Positions 12,801-22,699 of a DNA stretch of 64,000 bases are shown in pieces (the stretch's first letter is position 1; every line of letters starts with the position of its first letter). The stretch is from Thunnus maccoyii (lineage: Eukaryota; Chordata; Actinopteri; Scombriformes; Scombridae). The stretch lies in contig NC_056548.1 in assembly GCF_910596095.1 (NCBI RefSeq), forward strand, positions 903,815 through 967,814. Reading direction: 5' to 3'. Under the pieces are notes generated by a model. That model saw nothing but the letters and a program-made list of their open reading frames with translations. It had not been told where the DNA came from and ran no database searches. Position numbers and translations under genes: made by a program.

Positions 12801-15800
12801 ACCTCTTCCTCTGCTCCTCCTTCAGCTTCTCCTTGTCCTCCTTCTCCCTCCTCTTGGCCTCCTGCGCCTCCTCCTTCTCCTTCTTCAGTCGAGCTTTATC
12901 CTGAGCTGCGGTCGCCATGTCCTCCTTCTGCTGCAGCAGCTTCAGCTTCTCCTCCGCCGCCTTCAGCAGCGACGAGCTCGCCTGAAAACACACGAGATGC
13001 TTTAGAAATAATATTAAACCACACAAAAACACCACATTTAAATCTGAAGCAACATTTCTCCTCCAGACACAGTTAACTATTTATGCAACTTGGGCGACTG
13101 AGGAAATCGCAGCCATCGCTCTCACCTGTCCAGGTGAGCCTCGGCTTCCGCCTTTAGAGGCGGGGCTGAAGGGGAAGAGCGGCGGCTCGTCAGGGAAGAA
13201 CTGAGAGAAGGTCTGTTCAGACAGCTGGTACTTCATCACTGTGGAGGGCTGAGACACAGGAAGTCATCATCATCAACACACAGGAAGAGACGTCAGCACA
13301 CACCGTATCGTACCGTGACGTGTTGCGTTCACTGTCATCACGTCGACATAAAAATGCTCTCTGAGGCAGGACGTCAGACCTCAGGTCTCAGGTTCTTCAT
13401 GTCTTTAGATTGTGCAGTTTTATAACTGATCTGTTTCAGATGCTCAGTGAGATTTTTAGGTTAATGGATTTATTTTAATGGAATTATTGATGATTTTATT
13501 TGCTGCTAATGTTGAGTTTATTTAATAAAGGTTATAAATGGAACTCAAGTATTTTCTGTTTTATAGAACTTCATATATAACTGGTTCTCATGTTAAGAAA
13601 ATACATTAAACATTGGACCTGAAATACAGAAGTTACTGTGATCTGCAGGAAGCTTTTTATCCAAACAACTGATTACAGAGGCAAAATTATTATTATTATT
13701 TTAAAAAATCTAATTATTTTCCTTTGCTTGAAATTTTACCGCAAAAAGAAACAAAACATCACAAACTGTATCACAATTTTTTTGGAACATTTTTGGCTGC
13801 AATAATCACAAAAAACGATATAATAATGTTTACATATATAACGTAAGAGACTGTATAATAAACTAATCCACGTTATTAAACCTGTTAGGACTGTTAATCT
13901 CTGTAGCGACATCAATTCACTCCAGACAAATGAAAACAGTAAATGTCATCAAAAGTAAATATTGTGGGGCATTGTGGGTAATTGTGGGGCATTGTGGGTA
14001 ATTGTGGGGCATTGTGGGTAATGTGGGGCATTGTGGGTAATTGTGGGGCATTGTGGGTAATTGTGGGGCATTGTGGGTAATGTGGGGCATTGTGGGCATT
14101 GTGGGGCATTGTGGGTAATTGTGGGGCATTGTGGGTAATTGTGGGGCATTGTGGGTAATGTGGGGCATTGTGGGTAATTGTGGGGCATTGTGGGTAATGT
14201 GGGGCATTGTGGGTAATTGTGGGGCATTGTGGGTAATGTGGGGCATTGTGGGTAATTGTGGGGCATTGTGGGTAATTGTGGGGCATTGTGGGTAATGTGG
14301 GGCATTGCGGGGCATTGTGGGGCATTGTGGGGTAATGTGGGTAATTGTGGGGCATTGTGGGCAATTGTGGGGCATTGTGGGTAATGTGGGGCATTGTGGG
14401 TAATGTGGGGCATTGTGGGGCATTGTGGGTAATTGTGGGGTAATGTGGGGCATTGTGGGGCATTGTGGGTAATGTGGGGCATTGTGGGGCATTGTGGGTA
14501 ATTGTGGGGTAATGTGGGGCATTGTGGGGCATTGTGGGGCATTGTGGGTAATGTGGGGCATTGCGGGGCATTGTGGGGTAATGTGGGGCATTGTTGGTAA
14601 TTGTGGGTAATTGTGGGGTAATGTGGGGTAATGTGGGGCATTGTGGGGTAATGTGGGGCATTGTGGGGCATTGTGGGTAATTGTGGGTAATTGTGGGGTA
14701 ATGTGGGGCATTGTGGGTAATTGTGGGGTAATGTGGGGCATTGTGGGGTAATGTGGGGCATTGTGGGTAATTGTGGGTAATTGTGGGGTAATGTGGGGTA
14801 ATGTGGGGTAATGTGGGTAATTGTGGGGTAATGTGGGGCATTGTGGGGTAATGTGGGGCATTGCGGGGTAATGTGGGACATTGTGGGTAATTGTGGGGCA
14901 TTGTGGGTAATTGTGGGGTAATGTGGGGCATTGTGGGTAATTGTGGGGCATTGTGGGTAATTGTGGGGTAATGTGGGGCATTGTGGGTAATTGTGGGGCA
15001 TTGTGGGGCATTGTGGGTAATTGTGGGTAATTGTGGGGTAATGTGGGGCATTGTGGGGTAATGTGGGGTAATGTGGGGCATTGTGGGGCATTGTGGGTAA
15101 TTGTGGGTAATTGTGGGGTAATGTGGGGCATTGTGGGTAATTGTGGGGTAATGTGGGGCATTGTGGGGTAATGTGGGGCATTGCGGGGTAATGTGGGACA
15201 TTGTGGGTAATTGTGGGGCATTGTGGGTAATTGTGGGGTAATGTGGGGCATTGTGGGTAATTGTGGGGCATTGTGGGTAATTGTGGGGTAATGTGGGGCA
15301 TTGTGGGTAATTGTGGGGCATTGTGGGGCATTGTGGGTAATTGTGGGGTAATGTTCTCACCTTGAGCGCGATGGTCCCGTTCTGAGGCTCACAGTGCTGC
15401 TTGAAGAGCAGCTTCAGTCTCTCTCTGGACAGAACATTCTTCCTCCGACTGAACAAACAACACAAAACACATTTAATGACATCTGTTAAATCCATGACTC
15501 TGGCAGCAACGTTTCTCTGGTGGAAACTGGATGATTCTAATATTAGTCTGTCTGGAGCAGATCTGTCTGATTCTTCAGCTGTGTTTCACTTCACTTCAAG
15601 CTCTCAGAGCTGTTTGTACATTAAAGGATAAGTTCACATTTTATTCAAGTCTGTATTCAGAATGAAACTCATATCTATACTGAAACAGCTTTGAGTTGCT
15701 GTCCAGTCATCGAGGCCGCCCTCTGATTGGTCTGCAGGTGAAGCTTCTCACCTCATCTGATTGGCTTTGACAGTAAACGGCTCGCTGTGCTCGTCCTTCA

Positions 15801-15862
15801 TCATCCTCACTGTGTACTTAAACACTGACGGACTCAGAGGCTTCTTCTTCTTCCTGCTGAGA

Positions 15863-15917
<55 letters not shown>

Positions 15918-15918
15918 A

Positions 15919-15996
<78 letters not shown>

Positions 15997-16260
15997 CACA
16001 CGCACACACACACACACACACACGTAAGAATCATCTGGAATACCATCACCCGTTGACTTAGCAACATTAGAACCATGTGACCTTTGACCTACTGACCCGT
16101 TGACCTGTGCGGTGGGACTCTGGAAGGCGTTGCTCTCATCGTCGCTGTCGCTGATGACGATGGTGTCGCCGTCAGCCGGCTTGGCGTGGCCGTTAGCGGT
16201 CGGCGCTCCGTTAGCGCTGGAATGAGGTGAGTGAACCTGCAGGACCTCACACACGAGTCT

Positions 16261-16341
<81 letters not shown>

Positions 16342-16460
16342 CATGACATCACTTCACCTGTTTCTACCTGTACTTTAAGGTGCAGCTGGAATAAAGACCA
16401 ACTGACGCCATCAGATGAGTCACAGCTTCACTGCACGTCTGATACATTTCATACATTATT

Positions 16461-16492
<32 letters not shown>

Positions 16493-19400
16493 AAGTGGAG
16501 ATACTCAGAGAAGCTTGAAGTTGTTCTGTACATGTTTGTAGAACAGCTTCTATCCCTGCGTGTCCACAGCTTCTCAACACATGGAGGATATTATATTTAT
16601 AATTCTTCTGTTTTGAGGATAACTATGTCTAAGTTTTGGAACTACAATTCCCATAATGCTTTGGAGGATGCAAGCAGGAAGTATTAATGCTGCTCACTGC
16701 CTGTTGACTCTACAGTCCACAATGGAACGAAGACAGTCGTGTCGATTAGTTTATTGACAGAAAGTTAATCAGCAAATATTTTGATTTCAGCTTTTTTTTC
16801 TGCTTCAGGTTCAAATGTGAGAATTTGTTTCGAAGAAAATGTAATGTAGAGCTGCAATGATTAGTTGATTAATCAATCAATCGATAAAAAGTAACCAACT
16901 TTCTTGTTTGTTATTTGTTGTGTGCTGGAAGCAGCAGATAAACTGAATGTTTCTGAAGACGTCGACATTATAAAAGGAAACTTTTCACTATTTTCTGAAG
17001 TTTTATAAAGCAAACGACTAATCAAGAATATTAATTGACAGATTAGTTTGACAGTTTTACAAATGTTAACGTTACTGTTGTAATTCTACAGATGAGTCAT
17101 TTCTCCATTAATCAATTAACCGTTTGGTCTCTGAAACGTCAGAAAATGGTGAAAAGACGAGTTTTTATTCAGTTTACTGTCACAAAGGACCAAAAACAGG
17201 CAAAATATTCACATCTGGAAGCAGAATCAGAGACTTTAATGTTTACTTCTGATTATCAGCTAGTTGCAGCTCTGAGCTGTTCTGACCAGCGGAGGAAAAG
17301 CCCCGCCCCCTCACTACCTGGCTCCGTTGCGTCCGCTGACGTCCACCGTCTCTCCCGGGAAGAAACGGTCTTTGACGAAGGTGTAGATGTCCTCGCAGAG
17401 CTCCGTCAGCCGGCAGCGGCGGCTCAGAGCTGCCAGGTGGAGCAGCGGCTGCACCAACACCGACGGGAAGTTCTGAAGACTCTGCTTCGCCCGCCGCTCG
17501 CTCTCCACCGCCTCCAGGTACGTCAGGCCCGCTCGACCCGTCAGAGCGCAGCTCCACACCAGACTGTTACACAGGATGGTTCGCTCGAAGAACTCACTGC
17601 AGAGAGAGATGACGAGTTACATCAATGATCAGAACATTCACTGCTTTAACATCCGTCCTGATGATCTTTACAACACCAGAACATCTGCAGAGAAACATTT
17701 AGACAACAACTAAACTTTGTCTTCTGTTCCTCAACAAATTAATCAGCTGCACAAAGCTCCTCTTCCTCACACACAGCTCAAGTTCTTATAATCCTTCATC
17801 CAGAATAATTCATCTGGATTAAGGAAATTTTACCAAATAGACAGAAATGATTGATGATCTGGTTTAATTTGTACCAGAAAAGAAGATTATCAGCATGTTT
17901 AAAGTAATGGAAACTGACGTACAGTCTGTCACTGATAATAAAATCAAACAGATGAAACGTTGTTTCTGTGTCTTCAGGATTTAAAGGTCCTGAAGACGTC
18001 GACCTGTTTGAGCCGTGAACTAAACGGACGCTGACGTTGATGTTCAAAAGTCTCAACCTGTCGCTGTAAAATCAGCTCTGAGGAGGCGGAGCAACGCCGA
18101 CGTAGAGTCCACTGTCAGTCACTTATATAACCAGTCGGCCCAGTATCACCAGTATCACACTATGGTGTGTATATTCAAGCCAACGCCTCCATCTGGCGGC
18201 CGTAGTGATTATGACGCCGTTCAGATGGCGTCCACATCAGCAGGAGGCGGGTTGGTCGGTTGGTTTGTTTGATGGTAAAAAGGGAACTTAGCTGCAGGAG
18301 ACCGCTGTAAAAAAAACATAACTACGGTTGTTGTGGTGTTTACTGTTGCCATGACGACGAAGGTCGCCTAACTTTAAGGACATAGTAACTTTAACCCAAC
18401 CAGACCTGAAGCACGGCGCCGTCATCATGAAACATCATAACTGGTTAACAGTGACGTGTGACGGTTTTATAAAAACACACACAGACGGATGATGTCGTCC
18501 GTCCAGCTGATGGAGACGCCAGATTAGAAAACGCTCCTAACGTACCCGCGTATACGTCTCACGCACCGCCGAGGCACAGCGTGACGCTGCCACGGTGGAG
18601 CAGCAGGTGTATTACAGGCTGGGTTGAGATGGTAGAATGATAACGCCCCGTTAAGTCCCATAATGGACCATCATCTTTGATCATTTTGTGACACTTAGTA
18701 TTAGTGCGGGGTGACCCTGCTGCCTTCCAGTGCTGTAGGAAATTAAAAACACATCTACAGCGCAGAGGAAAGACGGCAGCCTGAACGTCCAGACCAACGT
18801 CTAAACATCTCAGTGTCTAAACTGCTTCTAACATTAATGTTTTTTTCTCCAACACGCCTCCTTTAATGAGATATTTCACCTTCGTAATTTAGGAATGTTT
18901 TTTTTTGAGTCGTATTTGTGATCGTGCATCTTCAGAGTGGGACTGTGTGATGCGTCCGGCGGCGGCAGACTGTGTTTTCTGAAATTATACATTTGTTCTC
19001 TCGGTTTTGACTCTCGTAGGATCATTTTCCTCAAAATACGATCATTTTAAGACTCTGACATAATACTTTAACATTTCCCGTCTGGCAACGCTGCTGATTG
19101 AGACGGTTTTAACTTCAGCAGCAACGACATTTAAGGTTGATTTAATTACTAATTACTTCTGGCTCATTTAAATGTCATTGTGCAGTTTGTCTTGCTCTCA
19201 TTTTTATTATTTTTATTATTATTATCATCATCATCATCATTCTGCTCTGGCCAGGGGATGTCCGGATGTGTGAAGCAGGACGACTGTTTCTTCACTTATT
19301 TGGTTAAGAAACAGCTGCAGTTTGTGAAACAGGATGAAAATCTACTTTATGGAGCAACAGAATATATTTCTTTATCAAGCTGGTTTGAGGATTATTTAGT

Positions 19401-20441
19401 TGTTTGGTCCATTAAACGTCAGAAAATGGTGAAAAATGTGGATTCATGTTTCCAGGACGACGTTCTTAGATGTCTTGTTTTGTCCAAAAAAATATTCAGT
19501 GAAACGGTGAAAAATATCCGTCACAACATCCTGGAGCCCAGAGTGATGTCATCAAATGTCTTATTTAATGACATCATCAAAACTCCAAAATATTGAATTT
19601 AACGTAACATAAGAAAACCAGTAAAACTTCACATTTAAGAGCTTTGAACGAATGAAAAATGACTTAAACGGTTGTTTGATGATCAACATGGTTGCTGATT
19701 CATCATCGATCGATCGATCGATCAACTAATCGATCAACGGTTGCAGCTTGTTTCAGGTTAATGAAGCTGTGCTGATAGTTCAGATAAATGTGATGAATGA
19801 GTGAATTCACATCACAGATTCATGAGTTTCCTCTCTGATGTTGAACTTTAGGAGCCAACAGACCAACCTGTCCTGAGCTCACTCATCACCTGTCCTGGTG
19901 AACAGGTGTAAGTGGCCTCTACCTGGCCGTCAGCAGGGCAGGTAAACAGGTAAACAGCCAGTCTGAACTCCCAGCAGGCCTGTTTCCACTCAGCTAACGG
20001 CTACAACAGTTAGCTTCACTGTTAGCCGCTAACTCACTTTAGCCCAGTTAGCAGCTAACTTAAGCTAACATTACACCTGCCCCAAACTGTCCAGCCCACT
20101 TCTAACTCCAGCCAGGTGTTTTTACCTGCCTCCTGCCTGCCGAGGAAGAGTTTCACCTGCTTGTGAGCTGACAAAAGTTTTATTTTCCATTCAGAAATAA
20201 AGTTGGCTTTTGTTTATCTCGTCTGGAAGTTTGCCAGCCGACCAACTGTCAGTCAAACTTCACTAACGTCAGTTTCAAGCTGCTCTCAGGTGAAGACAGG
20301 TGAGACAGATGAACTGTGAGGCTCTTACTCGTATGTCCTGAAGATTTCGTGTGTGATTTTACAGAGAAACACCTCCTCGTCCGGCCGCAGGTCCGCCGGA
20401 GGTTTCTGTCGGATGAAGGCTTTTCTGTGGAGAAGCGGCAT
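911..20441 (-). CDS. baz1a: baz1a (ACF1), bromodomain adjacent to zinc finger 1A; 5' 21 coding exons, partial at the 3' end
   Basis: Large accessory subunit of the ISWI remodellers ACF and CHRAC; it acts in the nucleus, binding DNA and spacing nucleosomes with SMARCA5. Exons (minus strand, high to low): 20329-20441, 17318-17596, 16097-16258, 15752-15856, 15361-15448, 13126-13248, 12739-12981, 12559-12654, 12219-12357, 11031-11162, 9432-9752, 9066-9231, 8391-8519, 6868-6938, 6120-6235, 5041-5279, 4727-4947, 3746-3876, 3528-3670, 1198-1349, 911-982. All junctions are GT/AG and the phases agree, giving about 1080 codons. The start reads MPLLHRKAFIRQKPPADLRP as in vertebrate BAZ1A. In order: WAC domain (exons 1-2), acidic linker with SDSDDES, KE-rich coiled coil (exons 7-8), DDT domain (FGEALMVLEFLRAFGEVFDL, exons 9-10), WHIM region (exons 11-12), a second coiled coil, then LGRDRLYRRYW and VRLRDLLLDIEDRIHQGTLG blocks and IEQGIERRFLKAPL. 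The PHD finger and bromodomain are absent and should lie left of position 1. Exon 13 could instead end a few codons earlier at another GT. Confidence 0.95.
1350..2305. other. baz1a intron, mostly unique sequence
   Basis: Intron between the exons at 1198-1349 and 3528-3670. The part from 1350 to 2305 is AT-rich and shows no gene, RNA or repeat structure that I recognise. One CTCF-like core (minus strand CTAGAGGGCGC) lies near 1463-1475. Confidence 0.5.
2306..3527. repeat. 21-bp minisatellite carrying copies of the baz1a exon 19 splice donor
   Basis: About 58 copies of a 21-bp unit (plus strand, around CTGTCTCATGTCTGTGTC). Units come in three versions differing at TACCTG, CACGTG and CATGTG. 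On the minus strand the TACCTG version reads GAGACAG|GTAGAC, identical to the functional 5' splice site at 3522-3534. The unit is a multiple of 3 and free of stops in four frames, which produces long spurious open frames on both strands. Confidence 0.97.
4028..4727. repeat. GT-rich compound repeat with reiterated ACCTG (splice donor) of baz1a exon 17
   Basis: Runs of (GT)n are interrupted every 10-30 bp by ACCTGTG. On the minus strand each interruption reads CACAG|GTACAC, the same as the real exon 17 donor at 4723-4731. There are roughly 35-45 such copies. The minus frame stays open (His/Thr repeats) across the whole array. Confidence 0.93.
5384..5765. mobile_element. truncated copy of the TTTTCCTCGCTGTAATCATT MITE
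   Basis: Begins GTTTTCCTCGCTGTAATCAT and follows the 45233-45696 element closely through GAAGCTTCATATTAGCTTCA and AGGAGGACTGTGGATTTTGT, then loses the right inverted end. It lies in the baz1a intron between exons 16 and 15. Confidence 0.8.
6939..7984. other. baz1a intron, repeat-like tract
   Basis: 7030-7830 contains short direct and inverted motifs around CTACTGGGA and TCCCAGTAG (for example near 7111, 7240, 7425 and 7794), which suggests an old foldback element. No reliable ends. Confidence 0.4.
7985..8155. mobile_element. fragment of the element at 37642-38147
   Basis: Shares CTAACTTGAA, ATTGAAT, GCGGCTCTTC, ATTCTGATAGTGAGACG and TTTATCC with the larger copy. Truncated at both ends, in a baz1a intron. 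Confidence 0.6.
8221..8234 (+). promoter_or_regulatory. CTCF-like motif
   Basis: GCCAGCAGAGGGAG matches the core of the vertebrate CTCF consensus by eye. Intronic in baz1a. Confidence 0.3.
8728..9065. repeat. 26-bp minisatellite carrying copies of the baz1a exon 12 splice donor
   Basis: About 13 copies of a 26-bp unit, GTACCTGTGTTGTGTATG followed by TTGTGTGT. The exon 12 donor, CACAG|GTACACAC on the minus strand, is the last copy of the same motif. Flanking baz1a sequence on either side is non-repetitive. Confidence 0.95.
9756..9945. repeat. imperfect (CA)n microsatellite next to the baz1a exon 11 acceptor
   Basis: CA-rich tract with occasional AAAC and CGC interruptions. In the sense of the gene it is a (UG)-rich tract ending directly in the acceptor GTGTGTGCAG of exon 11 (first exon base 9752). 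Confidence 0.95.
10035..11008. repeat. 39-bp minisatellite in a baz1a intron
   Basis: About 25 copies of a 39-bp unit containing GGTTTAGGGTTTAG, GGGGTCGGGTATTTAG and TCGTGAT. A few units lack one G of TTTAGGG. It occupies most of the intron between exons 11 and 10 and starts about 22 nt inside the exon 10 donor. The TTTAGGG is internal to a longer unit and is not telomeric. Confidence 0.97.
11031..12357 (-). other. baz1a: baz1a DDT domain (exons 9-10)
   Basis: Exon 9 (12219-12357) and exon 10 (11031-11162) join in phase 1 to give TRLPAELFGEALMVLEFLRA ... DEFPDGVSLEVLEEALVGSD ... LCELLFFFLSAIFQALDEEQ. This is the helical DDT module of BAZ/ACF proteins, needed for binding the ISWI ATPase. Match to the remembered vertebrate sequence is nearly residue for residue, with no break. 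Confidence 0.85.
11170..12218. other. baz1a intron with degenerate AGAACC-rich repeats
   Basis: From about 11160 to 11850 the sequence is a loose, diverged tandem array around AGAACCTCTG and TTAGAACCAAC, with spacings of roughly 35-60 bp. Its first copies overlap the start of exon 10 (CTAGAACCTCTGTGGAGA). From 11850 to 12218 I see AT-rich unique sequence only. Confidence 0.6.
13249..13960. other. baz1a intron, unique AT-rich part
   Basis: No gene, RNA or recognisable mobile element was seen here. A short (ATT)n stretch lies near 13685-13705. Beyond 13960 the intron turns into a large minisatellite. Confidence 0.4.
13962..15354. repeat. minisatellite of GTGGGGCATT / GTGGGTAATT modules, 1.4 kb
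   Basis: Built from 8-10 bp modules alternating GTGGGGCATT, GTGGGTAATT and GTGGGGTAAT. It shows higher-order structure: the block with the rare variants TTGCGGGG and GTGGGACA at about 14861 recurs at about 15181, a 320-bp period. It begins about 8 nt inside the exon 5 donor (AAG|GTGAGAACATTACC on the minus strand) and fills most of that intron. Confidence 0.97.
15866..16022. repeat. (CA)n microsatellite before baz1a exon 4
   Basis: About 155 bp of nearly pure CA. In gene sense it is (UG)n ending about 10 nt before the exon 4 acceptor TCTCAG. Confidence 0.98.
16261..16340. repeat. (CA)n microsatellite abutting the baz1a exon 3 acceptor
   Basis: About 80 bp of pure CA. In gene sense (UG)n runs straight into GTCAG|A, the exon 3 acceptor (first exon base 16258), with almost no pyrimidine tract between. 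Confidence 0.97.
16460..16493. repeat. (GAT)n microsatellite
   Basis: About ten GAT triplets in the baz1a intron between exons 3 and 2. Confidence 0.9.
16847..17277. mobile_element. MITE with TAGAGCTGCAA-type inverted ends
   Basis: The left end reads AGAGCTGCAATGATTAG and the right end CTAGTTGCAGCTCTGA, an imperfect inverted repeat. The interior carries segments shared with 19390-19760 (ACGTCAGAAAATGGTGAAAA) and 44643-45083. It ends about 40 bp from baz1a exon 2. Superfamily not determined. Confidence 0.6.
17597..20328. other. baz1a intron 1 with repeat fragments
   Basis: Large first coding intron. Around 18165-18300 lies a fragment (GCCAACGCCTCCATCTGGC, then GATTATGACGCCGTTCAGAT) resembling the end of the THAP-type element at 48120-48200. 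A second copy of the TAGAGCTGCAA MITE family lies at 19390-19760. No exon was recognised; AT-rich and moderately GC-rich parts alternate. Confidence 0.5.
19390..19760. mobile_element. diverged MITE copy, same family as 16847-17277
   Basis: Shares ACGTCAGAAAATGGTGAAAA and GACTTAAACGGTTGTTTGATG with the other copies and ends in a GATC-rich stretch followed by CAACGGTTGCAGCTTG. The left end is not clear. Confidence 0.5.
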
Positions 20442-20960
20442 CTCGCAGCTCCGCTTCCACCGGCCGCTCGGTCTCTGAAAGGAGGGGAAAAAGGAGGGAA
20501 ACCGAGTCACAAACAACGATTATCAGACACAAACTCTCACAAAACAAGTCAAAGTCAACAGTCAGACTATAAAGTGACTCCTGGAGTGAGACTAGCGGGC
20601 GGCGGACCGAGCAGAAGGAGAGCGGGTCTTTTGTTAATCTGCCCACATGGAAATGTGCTCCTCAGTGTCTGAACACCAACACTCACACACAGCGAACCGA
20701 ACCTCGCAGCCCGCACAGACTCTACTCAGGCTCAGTAGAACTCAGTAGAAGCAGCTTTCTGACGGTTCTTTACCGAGTTGTGTAACGATGAACAGATAAT
20801 CCGCGGTACAAAGTGAAGAAGTCCCGGGCTGAGAGCTGAAAGCTGAGAGCGGCTCAACGGCGGCTTGTTGACCAAGTTTTCATCCGCTTCACGGACCCGG
20901 AGGAAGCTCGGAAATATCAGTTCTACTGCTTTACTGAAAACAGTTACTTTGGCACATTTT
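20442..20960 (-). promoter_or_regulatory. baz1a: probable baz1a 5'-UTR and CpG-rich promoter side
   Basis: The stretch upstream of the baz1a start codon is locally CpG-rich (for example 20381-20480 and 20810-20910), unlike the AT-rich sequence beyond 20960 where a foldback transposon begins. A 5'-UTR intron acceptor is plausible near 20475. No TATA box was seen, which fits a housekeeping CpG promoter. The exact start site cannot be read from sequence. Confidence 0.5.
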
Positions 20961-20961
20961 T

Positions 20962-21482
20962 ACTTGTTTTTGTTCCTGGGTAGTAAGTGTTGTTTCCTAA
21001 TTGTTTCTGCCTAAAAAGTATTTTTAAAAAAAGCCATTATTCCCTTCAAACTCTGCTTTTGTAACCAGGACAATGATATTTTTAAATGTATCTATTTCCA
21101 ATGAGAAAACAGGTGAATTTGCACATTTTCATTCACATAAAATCAGAAATAACAACATATGAGTAACTGGATACGATAATGGCAGATTATATTTGGAGGC
21201 TGATTTGTGAAAGTGATTTACAGTTTAACTCACTTCTAAATCTTTTGTGGTCACTTTTGTATAACTTTAGTATAAATACATGTTCATTTTGATTCATATG
21301 TTGTTTTTTTCTGACTTTATATGAATGAAAATGTGCAAATTTGCCCGTTTTCCTGTTGGAAATAAATACATTTCAAAATATCATCGCGCGGTTCACAAAA
21401 GCAAAGACTGAAGAGAATAAAAGCCATTTTCTGTACTTTTTAGGCAGAAATAACAGTTTCTACCCAGGAACAAAAACTGTGT
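20962..21482. mobile_element. foldback DNA element with arms of about 200 bp
   Basis: The left arm (20962-21165, from TTTTTGTTCCTGGGTAG) is the reverse complement of the right arm (21285-21482, ending CTACCCAGGAACAAAAA). Shared internal blocks include CTGCCTAAAAAGTA and TTTGCACATTTTCATTCA. The spacer of about 115 bp is unrelated. No coding capacity, consistent with a MITE or foldback element inserted just upstream of baz1a. Confidence 0.75.
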
Positions 21483-21499
21483 TACATAATATAATTGTT

Positions 21500-21660
21500 G
21501 CTTCGCTGTATTTGTTGCCTTGTTTTGCTGCCACTAGTAGAAGTACTCAGATACTTTACTGCAGTAAAAGTACTAATACAACAATACTGTACAATACTAC
21601 AGTAAAAGTACGTAAGTATTATGAGCTTGATGTAGTTAAAGTATTGCAGTAGTTTGGTCC
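21500..21660 (-). repeat. minus-strand copy of the AGTAAAAGTAC interspersed repeat
   Basis: Contains GAGCTTGATGTAGTTAAAGT, TTTGGTCCCTCTGACT and AGTAAAAGTAC, the reverse complement of the repeat seen at 31426-31745, 43868-44190 and 47105-47330. Confidence 0.65.
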
Positions 21661-21895
21661 CTCTGACTCTGACTACACAGTCTTGTACATATATGTGCAA
21701 TAATGACTCCTAACTCATAATAAATCATATATATATATGTAATGTAAACATTATATAAATATACAGTAACTAAAGAGACAGGAGTATTTAAAGTAAGTAG
21801 TCTATATATATACTGTACATAAAGGATAGTATCATAATAACTATAGGATCATATAATTAGGAATAATATGTGATGTAATGGGTGAAATTACACAT

Positions 21896-21906
21896 AATAT
21901 ATATAA

Positions 21907-21967
<61 letters not shown>

Positions 21968-21968
21968 G
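21896..21968. repeat. (TA)n microsatellite
   Basis: AT/TA dinucleotide tract of about 70 bp with short interruptions. Confidence 0.9.
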
Positions 21969-22429
21969 TATTACAGTAAGAAAGTGTACAGTCTTCAGCA
22001 GTATTTATTGTTCATGAGTTTGGTATTTATATTTATTGATTGATTTTAAACCAGGGTGGTTTCTTTTAAGAGATTAGTCAGAAGGGCTACATGAATGCAC
22101 AGTTCAGAACTGTTTGATCTGTGGTGATTCTGTAGTTCAGTAGTAGTTATGTAGTTATATATAGTTTATAATGGTGTAATTCTGGTCATTGCTAGTCAAT
22201 AAGCTGACTGTTATATTTGTTTTCTCCTTTATTTGTTTCTGTAAAACCAAACACATCAATAAAGACAAAAAAAACCTCCTCATGGTCTTCAGTATCGTGT
22301 CTGACCGACATTCAGCCTTCAACAGAACAAATAAAACGAAACAAAACATCTTCCAGGCAGCGGAACATTTTCTAAATTAATAATCATTGTTTTCTGAAAC
22401 ATGAAAATGAAAAAGCTAAAAAAAATTGT

Positions 22430-22695
22430 ACCTCGTGTTGGTCTTTTTTCCCGAGCGGATATCGCTCCCCTGAACGCACCAGACAGAGTGAGTAAGTGGG
22501 CGGGGCTTCACTGCCCTCCTCAGCGTCGTTTGGTCGGCCGTGCCGTCACTTCTCCGACATCAGCCAATAGTTGCCGTGGAAACCGTCCCGCTGAACCGCG
22601 ATGATGAAATGGAGCGTGACGTCAGAGGAGAGTTACGGCAGGAAGCGGTGATGACGCATAGTGACGCGTCATCAGCCAGTAAACAACCACAGAGA
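22430..22695. promoter_or_regulatory. GC-rich promoter-like island without an assigned gene
   Basis: An abrupt CpG-rich stretch in an AT-rich region. It contains GTGGGCGGGGC (Sp1-type box, about 22497-22507), CAGCCAAT (CCAAT box, about 22560-22567), GTGACGTCAG (CRE, about 22616-22625) and several further CpGs, including GTGACGCGTCA. Such a cluster is typical of a promoter or enhancer. No open frame here resembles a known protein. It may be a distal baz1a promoter or that of an unrecognised noncoding RNA. Confidence 0.5.
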
Positions 22696-22699
22696 TGCT

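Larger units (their letters stand above)
17318..20441 (-). other. baz1a: baz1a WAC domain exons 1-2
   Basis: Exon 1 (20329-20441, 37 codons plus 2 nt) and exon 2 (17318-17596) encode the WAC domain, which in ACF1 contacts DNA. Readable blocks are LRPDEEVFLCKITHEIF, EFFERTILCNSLVWSC, GRAGLTYLEAVESE and FVKDRFFPGETV. The ATG at 20439-20441 is chosen because it starts the conserved MPLLHRK; upstream in-frame codons have no family match. A probable 5'-UTR acceptor (CTTTCAG) sits about 35 nt upstream of the ATG, near 20475, so an untranslated first exon is likely. Confidence 0.85.

Noticed and set aside
12657-13076. Ser/Pro-rich plus-strand open frame
   Set aside because: Antisense shadow of the KE-rich coiled-coil exon 7 of baz1a.
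13912-15495. A 527-codon His/Pro/Tyr/Asn-rich minus-strand open frame
   Set aside because: It runs through exon 5 into the minisatellite intron; the exon has a good donor at 15360/15361 and the rest is repeat translation.
17092-17628. 178-codon plus-strand open frame
   Set aside because: Antisense to baz1a exon 2 and partly inside a MITE; no protein family resemblance.
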